From a virus, in IMG/VR virus record IMGVR_UViG_3300009506_000147, positions 1-28,786 of that record: a stretch of DNA of 28,786 nucleotides. One strand, given 5' to 3'. Positions 1-5,737 of this stretch are shown here, one piece after another. A model generated the notes under the pieces. It worked only from the letters and a program-made list of their open reading frames with translations. It ran no database searches and had not been told where the DNA came from. Numbering within the stretch: position 1 is the stretch's first letter; every line of letters begins with the position of its first letter. Both the position numbers and the translations under genes were made by a program.

Positions 1-177
1 GTAAATCCAGCGTTGCGTAGAACCAAATTGGAACTGTTGGAACTGGCTCAGGGATATGCCGAGGCCAACAAATGTCAGGAGATATACACCTTCTCTCCAT
101 CAGAATCTACTCTGTTCTATGTTGAAGAGGGGTACGAATGTTCAGAGTACGTCATGAGGAAGAGAATCCGTGTTTAA
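1..177 (+). CDS. C-terminal end of a GNAT-like acetyltransferase (5' truncated)
   Basis: An open frame enters from the left edge and stops with TAA at 175-177, giving 58 residues. The tail reads like the end of a GNAT fold: a helix rich in Leu/Glu/Ala, then a strand (IYTFSPSES), then LFYVEEGYECSEYVMRKRI, which matches the usual family ending of aromatic-x-x-x-Gly-Tyr/Phe followed by a Met-x-Lys strand. GNAT enzymes move an acetyl group from acetyl-CoA to an amine. The acetyl-CoA loop would lie upstream of the window and cannot be seen, so the family call rests on the C-terminal pattern only. The next gene starts at a GTG that overlaps this stop by 8 nt. Confidence 0.5.
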   Translation, partial: VNPALRRTKLELLELAQGYAEANKCQEIYTFSPSESTLFYVEEGYECSEYVMRKRIRV

Positions 178-391
178 CCAATATTGGGATAGGCTTAAAT
201 TTCATAACGCTACGCTTCGGGAATCAGAAGATACCAAGATAGTCTTGACTATCACTGAGTTAAAGCGTGTTTTAGAGAAGTCGTTTGATGCTGGTAAGAA
301 AGATCGAGAAGAATACTATAAAGCATTGGCAAGGCTTCGATCACAAAATACAGGTATAGACTTTTCGAGTCTGTTTGGGCAGGTGGGCTAG
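170..391 (+). CDS. Small hypothetical protein (73 aa)
   Basis: I do not recognise this protein. It starts at GTG 170, with an AGGAAGAG Shine-Dalgarno stretch at about 157-164, and overlaps the end of the upstream gene, which suggests translational coupling. The sequence is charged and mostly helical, with a Lys/Asp/Arg/Glu-rich segment near residues 43-55 (AGKKDREEYYKALARL). There is no membrane segment or cysteine motif. Its TAG stop lies inside the following tRNA gene (378-447), so the mRNA end and the tRNA overlap by 14 nt. Confidence 0.6.
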   Translation: MFNQYWDRLKFHNATLRESEDTKIVLTITELKRVLEKSFDAGKKDREEYYKALARLRSQNTGIDFSSLFGQVG

Positions 392-447
392 GTGGCTGGC
401 AGCGTTTCATAAGCGTTTGCACAAGGGTTCGAGTCCCTTACCTGCTA
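378..447 (+). tRNA. tRNA with CAU anticodon (Met, or Ile if the C is modified)
   Basis: Cloverleaf read by hand. The acceptor is GGCAGGT (378-384) with ACCTGCT (440-446), with a G-U at the first pair. The D stem is GCTA/TGGC around a GG-containing loop. The anticodon stem is 401-405/413-417 with loop TTCATAA, so the anticodon is CAT at 408-410. The T stem is AAGGG/CCCTT around TTCGAGT, and the discriminator is A447. No CCA is encoded. Position 8 is G rather than the almost universal T. From sequence alone I cannot separate elongator Met, initiator Met and Ile2 (lysidine-modified CAU). Confidence 0.82.
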
Positions 448-466
448 CTCAACTAGGAATGTAAGG

Positions 467-946
467 ATGGAATGCAAGGTAAACCGAAGAGACTTTTTTA
501 CAGGTCTAGGTTTATGTGCGATTGGCGGGACCGGCCTAACAATCCCTCACATTTCTAGTTCAGGTAAAAAGAAAGACATGGCAGATGAACTAAAGCTACA
601 AGTTACAGCTAATTTAACCAAAGGTAACTACACAAGTAAGTTTGAACCCGGTTTACTCAGCATTACAGTAGATGCAGTCGGTGGTCATCATCCAGTTGTA
701 GACGTTGGTACTTCTGAAGAGGTTATCAGTTTTGGTGACATAAGCACTGAAGGTTGGTGTTTCATGCGTAATCTTGACGATACCAACTATGTTCAATGGG
801 GACCAGAGTCTGGCGGTTCAATGATCACAATGGGTAGAATAGAAGCGGGCGAGGTAGCCTGTTTTCGAATGGAACCCGGCATTACTCTACGAGCAAAAGC
901 CAACACTGCGGCTGTATTGCTAGAGTTTTGGCTCATTGAAGATTAG
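467..946 (+). CDS. Protein with twin-arginine-like leader and a phage-structural-like domain
   Basis: This 159-residue protein begins with NRRDFF at residues 6-11, followed by a Gly/Ala/Ile-rich hydrophobic stretch to about residue 31 and a Lys run. That is the layout of a twin-arginine (Tat) export signal. The rest, from an internal in-frame ATG at 578, reads as a compact beta-rich domain (GWCFMRNLDDTNYVQWGP near residues 96-113, then EPGITLRAKANTAAVLLEF) of a kind I associate with small phage structural proteins. The 467 start has an AGGA site at 454-457 and lies 20 nt after the tRNA. The 578 start would give a leaderless 122-residue form but has only a weak ribosome site. The twin-arginine motif is visible; export and a virion role are inference. 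Confidence 0.65.
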   Translation: MECKVNRRDFFTGLGLCAIGGTGLTIPHISSSGKKKDMADELKLQVTANLTKGNYTSKFEPGLLSITVDAVGGHHPVVDVGTSEEVISFGDISTEGWCFMRNLDDTNYVQWGPESGGSMITMGRIEAGEVACFRMEPGITLRAKANTAAVLLEFWLIED

Positions 947-955
947 GAGAAAAGA

Positions 956-1369
956 ATGAATAGACGGGAAGCGATTGGTGCAGGGATTGCTGCATTGGTA
1001 GGTTGTTTCGTTCCAAAAACAAAAGTAAAGGCAGTGGAAAGAGACGGCAAAATTTTTCCCAATCACATGACCTATACTGAGGAAGAGTCTTTCAAATGGA
1101 ATTTGGGTAACAAGAAACTACGTGATAGTTTTGATAGATTTGTTGCTGCAATGGAAGAATTTTCTGAAAAAGCAAAAACTTCTGGTAAGGCAATCCAAAC
1201 ATTCGGTACTCATCTCACCTCTGTACAAGTAAGTATTGACCTTGATAGAGAACAACTGTATGAGTTAGGACGCAAGGGACCGTATCATAATAGATACATA
1301 GACTTCCCTGTTGAACTTCAAAATGATATTGCAAAAGAGGCAATGGGCAAATGTCTAGAGACACTATAA
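956..1369 (+). CDS. Hypothetical protein with twin-arginine-like N-terminus
   Basis: This 137-residue protein starts at ATG 956 behind a clear AGGAG at about 945-949, 9 nt after the previous stop. Residues 1-26 read MNRREAIGAGIAALVGCFVP and then KTKVKA: an RR pair, a short hydrophobic core and a basic end. This fits a Tat-type leader like those on many planctomycete proteins. The mature part is helical and charged and I cannot match it to a family. It is the second twin-arginine-like leader in a row, so the two genes may act together outside the cytoplasm. An alternative is a short N-terminal membrane anchor. Confidence 0.6.
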   Translation: MNRREAIGAGIAALVGCFVPKTKVKAVERDGKIFPNHMTYTEEESFKWNLGNKKLRDSFDRFVAAMEEFSEKAKTSGKAIQTFGTHLTSVQVSIDLDREQLYELGRKGPYHNRYIDFPVELQNDIAKEAMGKCLETL

Positions 1370-1383
1370 GGGAGGCTGTCTTT

Positions 1384-1401
1384 TAACGCAATTCCGCGTT
1401 A
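1384..1401 (+). promoter_or_regulatory. Stem-loop just before a ribosome binding site
   Basis: TAACGC (1384-1389) and GCGTTA (1396-1401) form a perfect 6-bp stem with loop AATTCC. The 3' arm runs straight into the AGGAGA Shine-Dalgarno of the next gene (ATG 1414). It lacks a T tail, so it is not a terminator. It could modulate ribosome access or mark an RNA processing site. Confidence 0.4.
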
Positions 1402-1413
1402 GGAGACAACACA

Positions 1414-1785
1414 ATGGCAGCAAGAAGAGGCAGACACCGGCTTCGTTTTCCTCGTACCACGCAAGAGAAGCGTGCTTATTATGGAAACGAAGAGTATGTC
1501 AGACCAAAACGCCGACCTCGTAGGTTGGCAGACGCATGGGATGATATTCCAGTGGGTCAAACCAAAAACTGGAAAAAGAGACGAAAGACTCAGTATCGGC
1601 ACAATAGCAAACGTTTTCAGTGGTACACCATAAAATTGGATTGGTGTAGATTCACCACCGTTACTCACGCATGGCAGATCGTTGAACATCTGCAAAGAAG
1701 AGGTTTTTACTACATTTGGGATTGGAAAAACAGTACCCTCAAATGGTATGGAGAAGATTGTGGTTGTATGCGAAGAGACGTTTGA
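1414..1785 (+). CDS. Strongly basic hypothetical protein
   Basis: This 123-residue protein starts at ATG 1414 behind AGGAGA (1401-1406). The first 65 residues are exceptionally rich in Arg and Lys (AARRGRHRLRFPR; RPKRRPRRLAD; WKKRRKTQYRH), while the last third is Trp/Tyr-rich (FYYIWDWKNSTLKWYG). The basic half would bind nucleic acid or polyphosphate, and the second half may be a small beta fold. I do not recognise a family. It overlaps the next gene in another frame. Confidence 0.6.
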   Translation: MAARRGRHRLRFPRTTQEKRAYYGNEEYVRPKRRPRRLADAWDDIPVGQTKNWKKRRKTQYRHNSKRFQWYTIKLDWCRFTTVTHAWQIVEHLQRRGFYYIWDWKNSTLKWYGEDCGCMRRDV

Positions 1786-1966
1786 CGTGTGGTTGAAAAC
1801 TACAGGTTATAGGATTGAGGAACGAGACGGTCAATTCTGTCTTGTCAATCGTAGGGGTAAGATAAAGTTGGTTTCGGACGTAGATAGTCCGTTTTTCCAC
1901 AGACAATGCTACGGTTACATTACTCACAGACAGGTTAAGCACAAACCTTTAGTAAGGATGCTATAA
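1748..1966 (+). CDS. Small hypothetical protein, start uncertain
   Basis: The frame is open from about 1682 to the TAA at 1964-1966. The first ATG is 1748 (72 residues). A GTG at 1760 lies close behind GGAGAAG and is the other candidate. The product begins MEKIVVVCEETFDVWLKTTG, continues with a basic RRGKIKLV segment and ends HRQVKHKPLVRML. There is no recognised domain. It overlaps the preceding gene by 38 nt, and its stop overlaps the next ATG (TAATG). Confidence 0.5.
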   Translation: MEKIVVVCEETFDVWLKTTGYRIEERDGQFCLVNRRGKIKLVSDVDSPFFHRQCYGYITHRQVKHKPLVRML

Positions 1967-2088
1967 TGCTTGGGTATGAACCAGAGGAACAGGTTGGATA
2001 TGAAGAGGAAGACACCCCTTCATTTAATCTAGACTTCAACTTGAGGAAGGTCAGGACACCACTGTTTAAGGTAGGAGACTATGTTTAA
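1966..2088 (+). CDS. Tiny acidic protein (40 aa)
   Basis: ATG 1966 overlaps the previous TAA by one base and has AAGGATG upstream at about 1954-1960. The product has an acidic first half (PEEQVGYEEEDTPSF) and a basic second half (NLRKVRTPLFKVGDYV). Its last codons overlap the start of the next small ORF at 2081. No family is recognised. The good ribosome site and the chain of overlapping starts and stops support expression. Confidence 0.5.
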   Translation: MLGYEPEEQVGYEEEDTPSFNLDFNLRKVRTPLFKVGDYV

Positions 2089-2206
2089 TTTTCCTTTTGT
2101 TTACAGAGTCGATAACACTACTGAGGGTGCAACTCAAACAGACCTAGCTGATGAACAGGGCGAAACCCTTCGGGTTCCGAAGGAACACGGTCGGGTCGAG
2201 GCATAG
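2081..2206 (+). CDS. Tiny protein (41 aa) with hairpin-rich 3' half
   Basis: ATG 2081 has an excellent GTAGGAG site 5-11 nt upstream and overlaps the previous ORF by 8 nt. The product starts MFNFPFVYRVDNTTEG and is acidic in the middle. Codons 28-36 coincide with three overlapping inverted repeats (see 2164-2186), so the sequence there may be selected for RNA shape as well as protein. The function is unknown. Confidence 0.45.
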   Translation: MFNFPFVYRVDNTTEGATQTDLADEQGETLRVPKEHGRVEA

Positions 2207-2231
2207 ATAAATGACAGTCAGCCGTAAGGCT
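2164..2231 (+). promoter_or_regulatory. Nested, mutually exclusive hairpins
   Basis: Three perfect stems share the same bases: AACCC/GGGTT (2164-2168/2172-2176), CCTTCGG/CCGAAGG (2167-2173/2177-2183) and GTTCC/GGAAC (2074+100 to 2178/2182-2186, that is 2174-2178 with 2182-2186). A fourth, AGCC-GTAA-GGCT, spans 2220-2231. Only some can form at once, so the RNA could switch. No T tail follows, so this is not a terminator. Confidence 0.4.
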
Positions 2232-2267
2232 AACAGAATCCTGCCTACTATGAGGAACAGACTTTAA
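2211..2267 (+). CDS. Possible micro-ORF (18 aa)
   Basis: An ATG at 2211, just after the TAG at 2204-2206, opens 18 basic codons (TVSRKANRILPTMRNRL) ending in TAA. A weak GAGG lies about 10 nt upstream. It may be a real leader peptide or chance; nothing else supports it. Between its end and the next gene (2268-2303) I see only an 8-codon frame and the AGGAG site for the 2304 start. Confidence 0.2.
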   Translation: MTVSRKANRILPTMRNRL

Positions 2268-2303
2268 TGACTACCGCACAAATCCAGTATTAGGAGAACC
2301 TCG

Positions 2304-2978
2304 ATGAATGGACCTGGGAAAAATACGGCGGACGACGAATTTAGAATTTGCGAATTTTTTGGTCGTAGAACCAATGCCAAACTGAGAGGGTGTTGCATAA
2401 ATGGACAATTGGTGGATCAAAATAAAGGACGGGCAACCGACATACTTCAACTGCCATATCAAATAATTGCCAGCGGTTTCCAAGGATCAATTGTGATTAC
2501 CGGTGGTGGTACGGAAGCCATTCCGATGTTGCTGGATCATGGTGGTGGTTCCGCAGTTTTACACAGTGCCTTTGTACCTTACAGTGAACAATCTCTTCAT
2601 CAAGCCTTTGGTCACATGGGCATCAGGAATGTTAAGTGTTGTTCGCCAGAAGCTGCAAAGATGATGGCTTCTGATGTATACGGTCGAATGTCAGCTACTT
2701 TCTACAAGGAAATTTGGGACGCCGAACGAGGCAAGAGAGAGTTTCCAAAATACTTTGGTCTTGCAGCTACCGCATCATTGGCTAAGAGAGGAAAAGAAAG
2801 GGAAGGGCGTCGTCATCATTGTCATATTGCCTGGATGAACAGCGTTGACAAAAAGATGAATGTTACAAGCATTGAAATTGTTCCAGATTCACGACCGATT
2901 GAAGAAGGGTACGTTGCCAATTTAATCATTATTGAATTGGCTAAGGCTGTTGGAGTCGATACAACCGGCTTGAAATAA
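2304..2978 (+). CDS. CinA-like (PncC-type amidohydrolase fold) protein
   Basis: This 224-residue protein starts at ATG 2304 with TTAGGAG upstream. The core follows the CinA C-terminal family. VITGGGTEAIPMLL (residues 64-77) corresponds to the family's (S/T)GG substrate loop; GGGSAVLHSAFVPYSE (80-95) to the PGxSxxFxGxxVxYS strand; and GLAATASLA...GRRHHCHIAW near 152-177 to the GVACTASLATDRPKRGDHR block of the variant found in cyanobacteria, planctomycetes and plants. Classical members deamidate nicotinamide mononucleotide in NAD salvage. This variant has an unusual GGG loop instead of CTGG, so activity is not assured. It would act in the cytoplasm, possibly to alter host NAD during infection. 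Confidence 0.72.
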   Translation: MNGPGKNTADDEFRICEFFGRRTNAKLRGCCINGQLVDQNKGRATDILQLPYQIIASGFQGSIVITGGGTEAIPMLLDHGGGSAVLHSAFVPYSEQSLHQAFGHMGIRNVKCCSPEAAKMMASDVYGRMSATFYKEIWDAERGKREFPKYFGLAATASLAKRGKEREGRRHHCHIAWMNSVDKKMNVTSIEIVPDSRPIEEGYVANLIIIELAKAVGVDTTGLK

Positions 2979-2983
2979 ACTCT

Positions 2984-3054
2984 GGCCTACAAGTGTAATG
3001 GACGCACGGCAGTTTCCTAAACTGTAAGAGGGGGTTCGATTCCCTCGTGGGCTA
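2984..3054 (+). tRNA. tRNA-Arg (CCU)
   Basis: The acceptor is GGCCTAC (2984-2990) with GTGGGCT (3047-3053), with G-U at the first and fifth pairs. The D stem is GTGT/GCAC. The anticodon stem is 3009-3013/3021-3025 with loop TTCCTAA, so the anticodon is CCT at 3016-3018, reading AGG. The T stem is 3030-3034/3042-3046 around TTCGATT, and the discriminator is A3054. Position 8 is A. No CCA is encoded. The D stem, base 26 and variable loop (AAGA) match the tRNA-Arg at 4262. Confidence 0.88.
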
Positions 3055-3070
3055 CCTAAAGGAAACTATT

Positions 3071-3283
3071 ATGGTAAACAATGTTTGGGAATTAGAGATT
3101 GAAACCGGTGGGTATATTGGTATGGTAGTTGGTATTAGACTGATTGCCGCTGATACCCCAGAAGAAGCTCAGACTATTTCTGATGCCCACCCAAGCTATT
3201 ATACATGGTATAACCCAAAGATGGTAGCTGGATTACGAGCCGTTAATAAAGGGATGTTGTTGGAAAAAGTTTGGGAAGAATGA
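3071..3283 (+). CDS. Small protein coupled to the ATP-grasp gene
   Basis: ATG 3071 lies 8 nt behind AAAGGA, which directly abuts the 3' end of tRNA-Arg(CCU). The 70-residue product (WELEIETGGYIGMVVGIRLIAADTPEEAQ...) has an alternating beta pattern then a helix, rather like a small ferredoxin-like fold, and ends in EKVWEE. Its TGA overlaps the ATG of the ATP-grasp gene (ATGA), so the two are translationally coupled. I infer it is a partner or substrate of that enzyme. An earlier in-frame GTG at 3047 lies inside the tRNA and is unlikely. Confidence 0.6.
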   Translation: MVNNVWELEIETGGYIGMVVGIRLIAADTPEEAQTISDAHPSYYTWYNPKMVAGLRAVNKGMLLEKVWEE

Positions 3284-4125
3284 AACCTAAGTGGTGTATA
3301 GAAGATAGTTTTGCAGAGGATATGACCCCTCTCTTGGAAGCAGTAAAACGTCAGGGGTTTGCATACGTTCTTGTTCCAGCTTTTGACGCTGACAAATGTC
3401 TTGCTGCGTTTCCAGGTGAGGATTGTGTTATCTTTTGCGGGTGTCTCAACTCGGCTCAGTATCTACGACGTAAAGCGAAGTGGATTCCGGGTGTGTACTA
3501 CAACGTGAAGCAGTATGAGTGTGTAAACTACTACGGTCTTTTGGGTAAGTATCTGTTCAACGGCAACTACATCATACTTCCCTATGGAGATTTGCTTCGT
3601 CAGAAAGAATTCTTGTATGAGAAGGTGGGTGCCGACCGGACTGTCTTCATTCGTCCTAGTAGGGGGGATAAAACATTTACCGGTGGTTTGGTGTTCAAGG
3701 AACACTTTGACCAACGTGTAGAAAGAATGGCTTTTGGACAAATGGGTCATGCAGAACTGGTGGTAGTGGCTGAACCTAGAAACATTCAATTTGAGTGGCG
3801 ATTTGTGATTGTTGACGGAAAAGTGATCACAGGGAGTCAATACAAAGAAGGATATACGGTAGCTTCACATGCTAGTTATCCAACCGGAGCGTTTGACCTA
3901 GCCGCTAAAGTGGCAACCGTATTCAACCCTGAACCTGTTTGGGTATGTGATGTATGCCAAACAGTCAGTGATGACTACAAAGTCATGGAAGTAGGATGTT
4001 TCAGTTGTGCTGGTCTATATCAGTGTGATCGTGACAAGATAGTTGAGGCGGTATCTGCCGCAGCATTGAGAGAATGGGAGTCATATCGTGACCCGTCTAT
4101 CACAGAAGAAATTCGACCCTCGTGA
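3280..4125 (+). CDS. ATP-grasp enzyme, R2K-clade type
   Basis: This 281-residue protein starts at ATG 3280, overlapping the previous stop, with GGAAG upstream. The ATP-grasp pattern is visible from residue 120: VFIRPSRGDKTFTGGLVF (122-139; R125 and K131 as nucleotide-contacting residues), AEPRNIQFEWRFVIVDGKVITGSQYK (164-189; E172, R174) and VMEVGCFSCAGLYQCD (235-250), where E237 fills the metal-binding position. The short glycine loop and the FEWRF...GSQY block are typical of the phage-rich R2K clade, also known as DUF4343. ATP-grasp enzymes join a carboxylate to an amine or thiol through an acyl phosphate. The acceptor here is unknown. The VCDVC and CFSC cysteines may bind metal. Confidence 0.78.
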   Translation: MKPKWCIEDSFAEDMTPLLEAVKRQGFAYVLVPAFDADKCLAAFPGEDCVIFCGCLNSAQYLRRKAKWIPGVYYNVKQYECVNYYGLLGKYLFNGNYIILPYGDLLRQKEFLYEKVGADRTVFIRPSRGDKTFTGGLVFKEHFDQRVERMAFGQMGHAELVVVAEPRNIQFEWRFVIVDGKVITGSQYKEGYTVASHASYPTGAFDLAAKVATVFNPEPVWVCDVCQTVSDDYKVMEVGCFSCAGLYQCDRDKIVEAVSAAALREWESYRDPSITEEIRPS

Positions 4126-4270
4126 TCCAGAAGCTGTACCTGTATTCGTAAAGAAGAACAAGGTGGGGATCATCAAAGATGGGAAGTATATCCCAGACGA
4201 AGGGAAGGAAGACACCGCTGATATTGTTGAGATAAAACTGGCGGTTGCTCTTATCAAAATTGCCGGGTGA
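4088..4270 (+). CDS. Small protein between ATP-grasp gene and tRNA-Arg
   Basis: GTG 4088 has GGGAG 7 nt upstream and overlaps the ATP-grasp gene by 38 nt. The 60-residue product is charged (KKFDPRDPEAVPVFVKKNKVGIIKDGKYIPDEGKEDTADI) and ends in a short hydrophobic helix (IKLAVALIKIAG). Its TGA at 4268-4270 lies inside the following tRNA gene. No family is recognised. It may belong functionally with the ATP-grasp enzyme, as substrate or partner, but this is only positional. Confidence 0.5.
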   Translation: MTRLSQKKFDPRDPEAVPVFVKKNKVGIIKDGKYIPDEGKEDTADIVEIKLAVALIKIAG

Positions 4271-4333
4271 GTGTGCCGGAACGCACGACAGGCTTCGAAC
4301 CTGTAAGAAGGGGTTCAATTCCTCTACCCGGTA
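4262..4333 (+). tRNA. tRNA-Arg (UCG)
   Basis: The acceptor is GCCGGGT (4262-4268) with ACCCGGT (4326-4332), with a G-U at the first pair. The D stem is GTGT/GCAC. The anticodon stem is ACAGG/CCTGT with loop CTTCGAA, so the anticodon is TCG at 4295-4297, reading CGA. The T stem is AGGGG/CCTCT around TTCAATT, and the discriminator is A4333. Position 8 is G. No CCA is encoded. It overlaps the end of the upstream ORF by 9 nt and resembles the tRNA-Arg at 2984. Confidence 0.88.
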
Positions 4334-4367
4334 CTGACTATTGTGTTCCATTTTTGAGGGCGATTGA

Positions 4368-4982
4368 ATGGTTGTGATCAAAGACTTTGATCCAGAAGCA
4401 TTGAAGAGACAAGACTTCACAAGGAACGCTGACAGGCATTTTACTCTGGCAGAATACTACAAGATTGCTGAAAAGTGTATCAGTAGATTTGCAGAGTATT
4501 CTGTTGCTCAGGACATGCTGTCCGACGAAGACGCTGTGGCTTACATGGTGTCCGATCTGATTCTCGGTACGTGCAGATGGACGCCAGATGGCGGTCGAGA
4601 TTTCAAAAGCTATTTGAATCAGTGTGCTATTTGGAGCATACTCAAGTGGCTTTCGAGTCGTACCGCCGTCAGAAAACTTGCATCCCTAGACGCTACCAAC
4701 GAGAGTGGTGGCAGCCTTTACGGTGAATTGTCTTCGAACGAAAAAACTCCATACGAACACTTGGCCGAACAAGAGCACGACATTCTTGATTTTGCCTTGA
4801 ATAAATGCGATCTAAGTCCAAGACAAAAGCAGTGTTTTCAAATGCGGTTTGTTGATGGACATACCCTTCAAGAGATTGCTGACAGTATTGGAGTGACTCG
4901 TGAAGCCGTAAGGTTGTTTATAGGTCAGGCAATTAACAAGGTGAAAACGCAAATAAGATGGTGCCAGTCAGAGTCTGCCTAG
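4368..4982 (+). CDS. RNA polymerase sigma factor, sigma-70 family (phage-encoded)
   Basis: This 204-residue protein starts at ATG 4368 (a GAGGGCG stretch lies upstream). Residues about 48-100 look like sigma region 2 (DMLSDEDAVAYMVSDLILGT; RDFKSYLNQCAIWSILKWL). Residues 149-195 are a clear region 4: LSPRQKQCFQMRFVDGHTLQEIADSIGVTREAVRLFIGQAINKVK has the acidic/Leu-rich first helix and the helix-turn-helix that contacts the -35 element. It has no region 1.1 and little region 3, as in small alternative sigma factors. It would redirect host RNA polymerase to phage promoters, probably at a later stage. The next gene overlaps by 25 nt. Confidence 0.85.
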   Translation: MVVIKDFDPEALKRQDFTRNADRHFTLAEYYKIAEKCISRFAEYSVAQDMLSDEDAVAYMVSDLILGTCRWTPDGGRDFKSYLNQCAIWSILKWLSSRTAVRKLASLDATNESGGSLYGELSSNEKTPYEHLAEQEHDILDFALNKCDLSPRQKQCFQMRFVDGHTLQEIADSIGVTREAVRLFIGQAINKVKTQIRWCQSESA

Positions 4983-5326
4983 CGATATATGTTAGCAAAG
5001 ATACCGACTTCCAAGACGTTAGTCTAGTGGTAGATGGTGATACCATACCTAACATGTATTTACAGGCAGACTTTGGTATTAAGGATGCCTTACAAGCATT
5101 AGTCTCCAGATACATACAAGGATGGAGACTGAACTGGATGCAGTTCACTCATGTTATTGCTACAGAACATCGTGCCGAAAATTCCTGGGAAATAGACATT
5201 ACGTACAAGTTATTACTGGCCAAAATTCCAGTAAGTCAAGGACAGTTGGTCAGTATTACCGATCTTCACTCTGTGAATATGACTGACCGTGACATTACCC
5301 AAGTCCAACTATCACTGAGTAGATAA
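4958..5326 (+). CDS. Hypothetical protein (122 aa)
   Basis: The ATG at 4958 lies inside the end of the sigma-factor gene in another frame, and the ribosome site is weak. The protein alternates strands and one helix (VSLVVDGDTIPNMYL; DALQALVSRYIQGWRLNWMQFTHVIATE; WEIDITYKLLLAKIPVSQGQLVSI) and looks like a small soluble alpha/beta protein. I do not recognise it. Its TAA is immediately followed by the ATG of the next gene. Confidence 0.55.
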   Translation: MVPVRVCLAIYVSKDTDFQDVSLVVDGDTIPNMYLQADFGIKDALQALVSRYIQGWRLNWMQFTHVIATEHRAENSWEIDITYKLLLAKIPVSQGQLVSITDLHSVNMTDRDITQVQLSLSR

Positions 5327-5728
5327 ATGAGCGATGAACCTGCTGAAAACCAAGAGGTTACAGTACAGCGGCATTCTCAAGAACGTCCCATTATGGGTGC
5401 TCACATAGAGTATGAGTCACTGCCAAATGATAACTACTACATCAACATGAAACTTCCAAAAGGAATGGCTGATGATGATTTAGTTTCACAGGCGGCAGAA
5501 ATGCTGTTCAATCTACATTCTGGTAACCTGATGGCATTGACTATGAATGCTCTACGAGAATGGGGAATGCAAAACGAACGGCCAGACTTGACTGCTTTGA
5601 TTATAGACGCCTGGACTGACAAGATAATGAACGAAAACGGAGCAAACCATCAACCGTTGATCGGACCACGTAAACTTATCAACGGGTCTGCTCCCAGATA
5701 TTTCCAACCGCCCAAACCGTGGCAGTAA
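5327..5728 (+). CDS. Hypothetical protein (133 aa)
   Basis: It starts at the base after the previous stop, so translation is probably coupled; its own ribosome site is poor. The middle is helical (DDDLVSQAAEMLFNLHSGNLMALTMNALREWG) and the ends are polar, with a Pro-rich C-terminus (PRYFQPPKPWQ). It has no catalytic motif or membrane segment. It lies directly before thyX, but I see no evidence of a shared function. Confidence 0.6.
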   Translation: MSDEPAENQEVTVQRHSQERPIMGAHIEYESLPNDNYYINMKLPKGMADDDLVSQAAEMLFNLHSGNLMALTMNALREWGMQNERPDLTALIIDAWTDKIMNENGANHQPLIGPRKLINGSAPRYFQPPKPWQ

Positions 5729-5737
5729 GGAAGAAAC

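Noticed and set aside
1962-1967. TATAAT as a promoter -10 box
   Set aside because: There is no -35-like sequence 16-18 nt upstream, and the bases are explained by the stop/start overlap TAATG.
4088-4270. - strand ORF 4100-4420 over the same place
   Set aside because: It runs antisense through tRNA-Arg(UCG) and the start of the sigma gene without a ribosome site.
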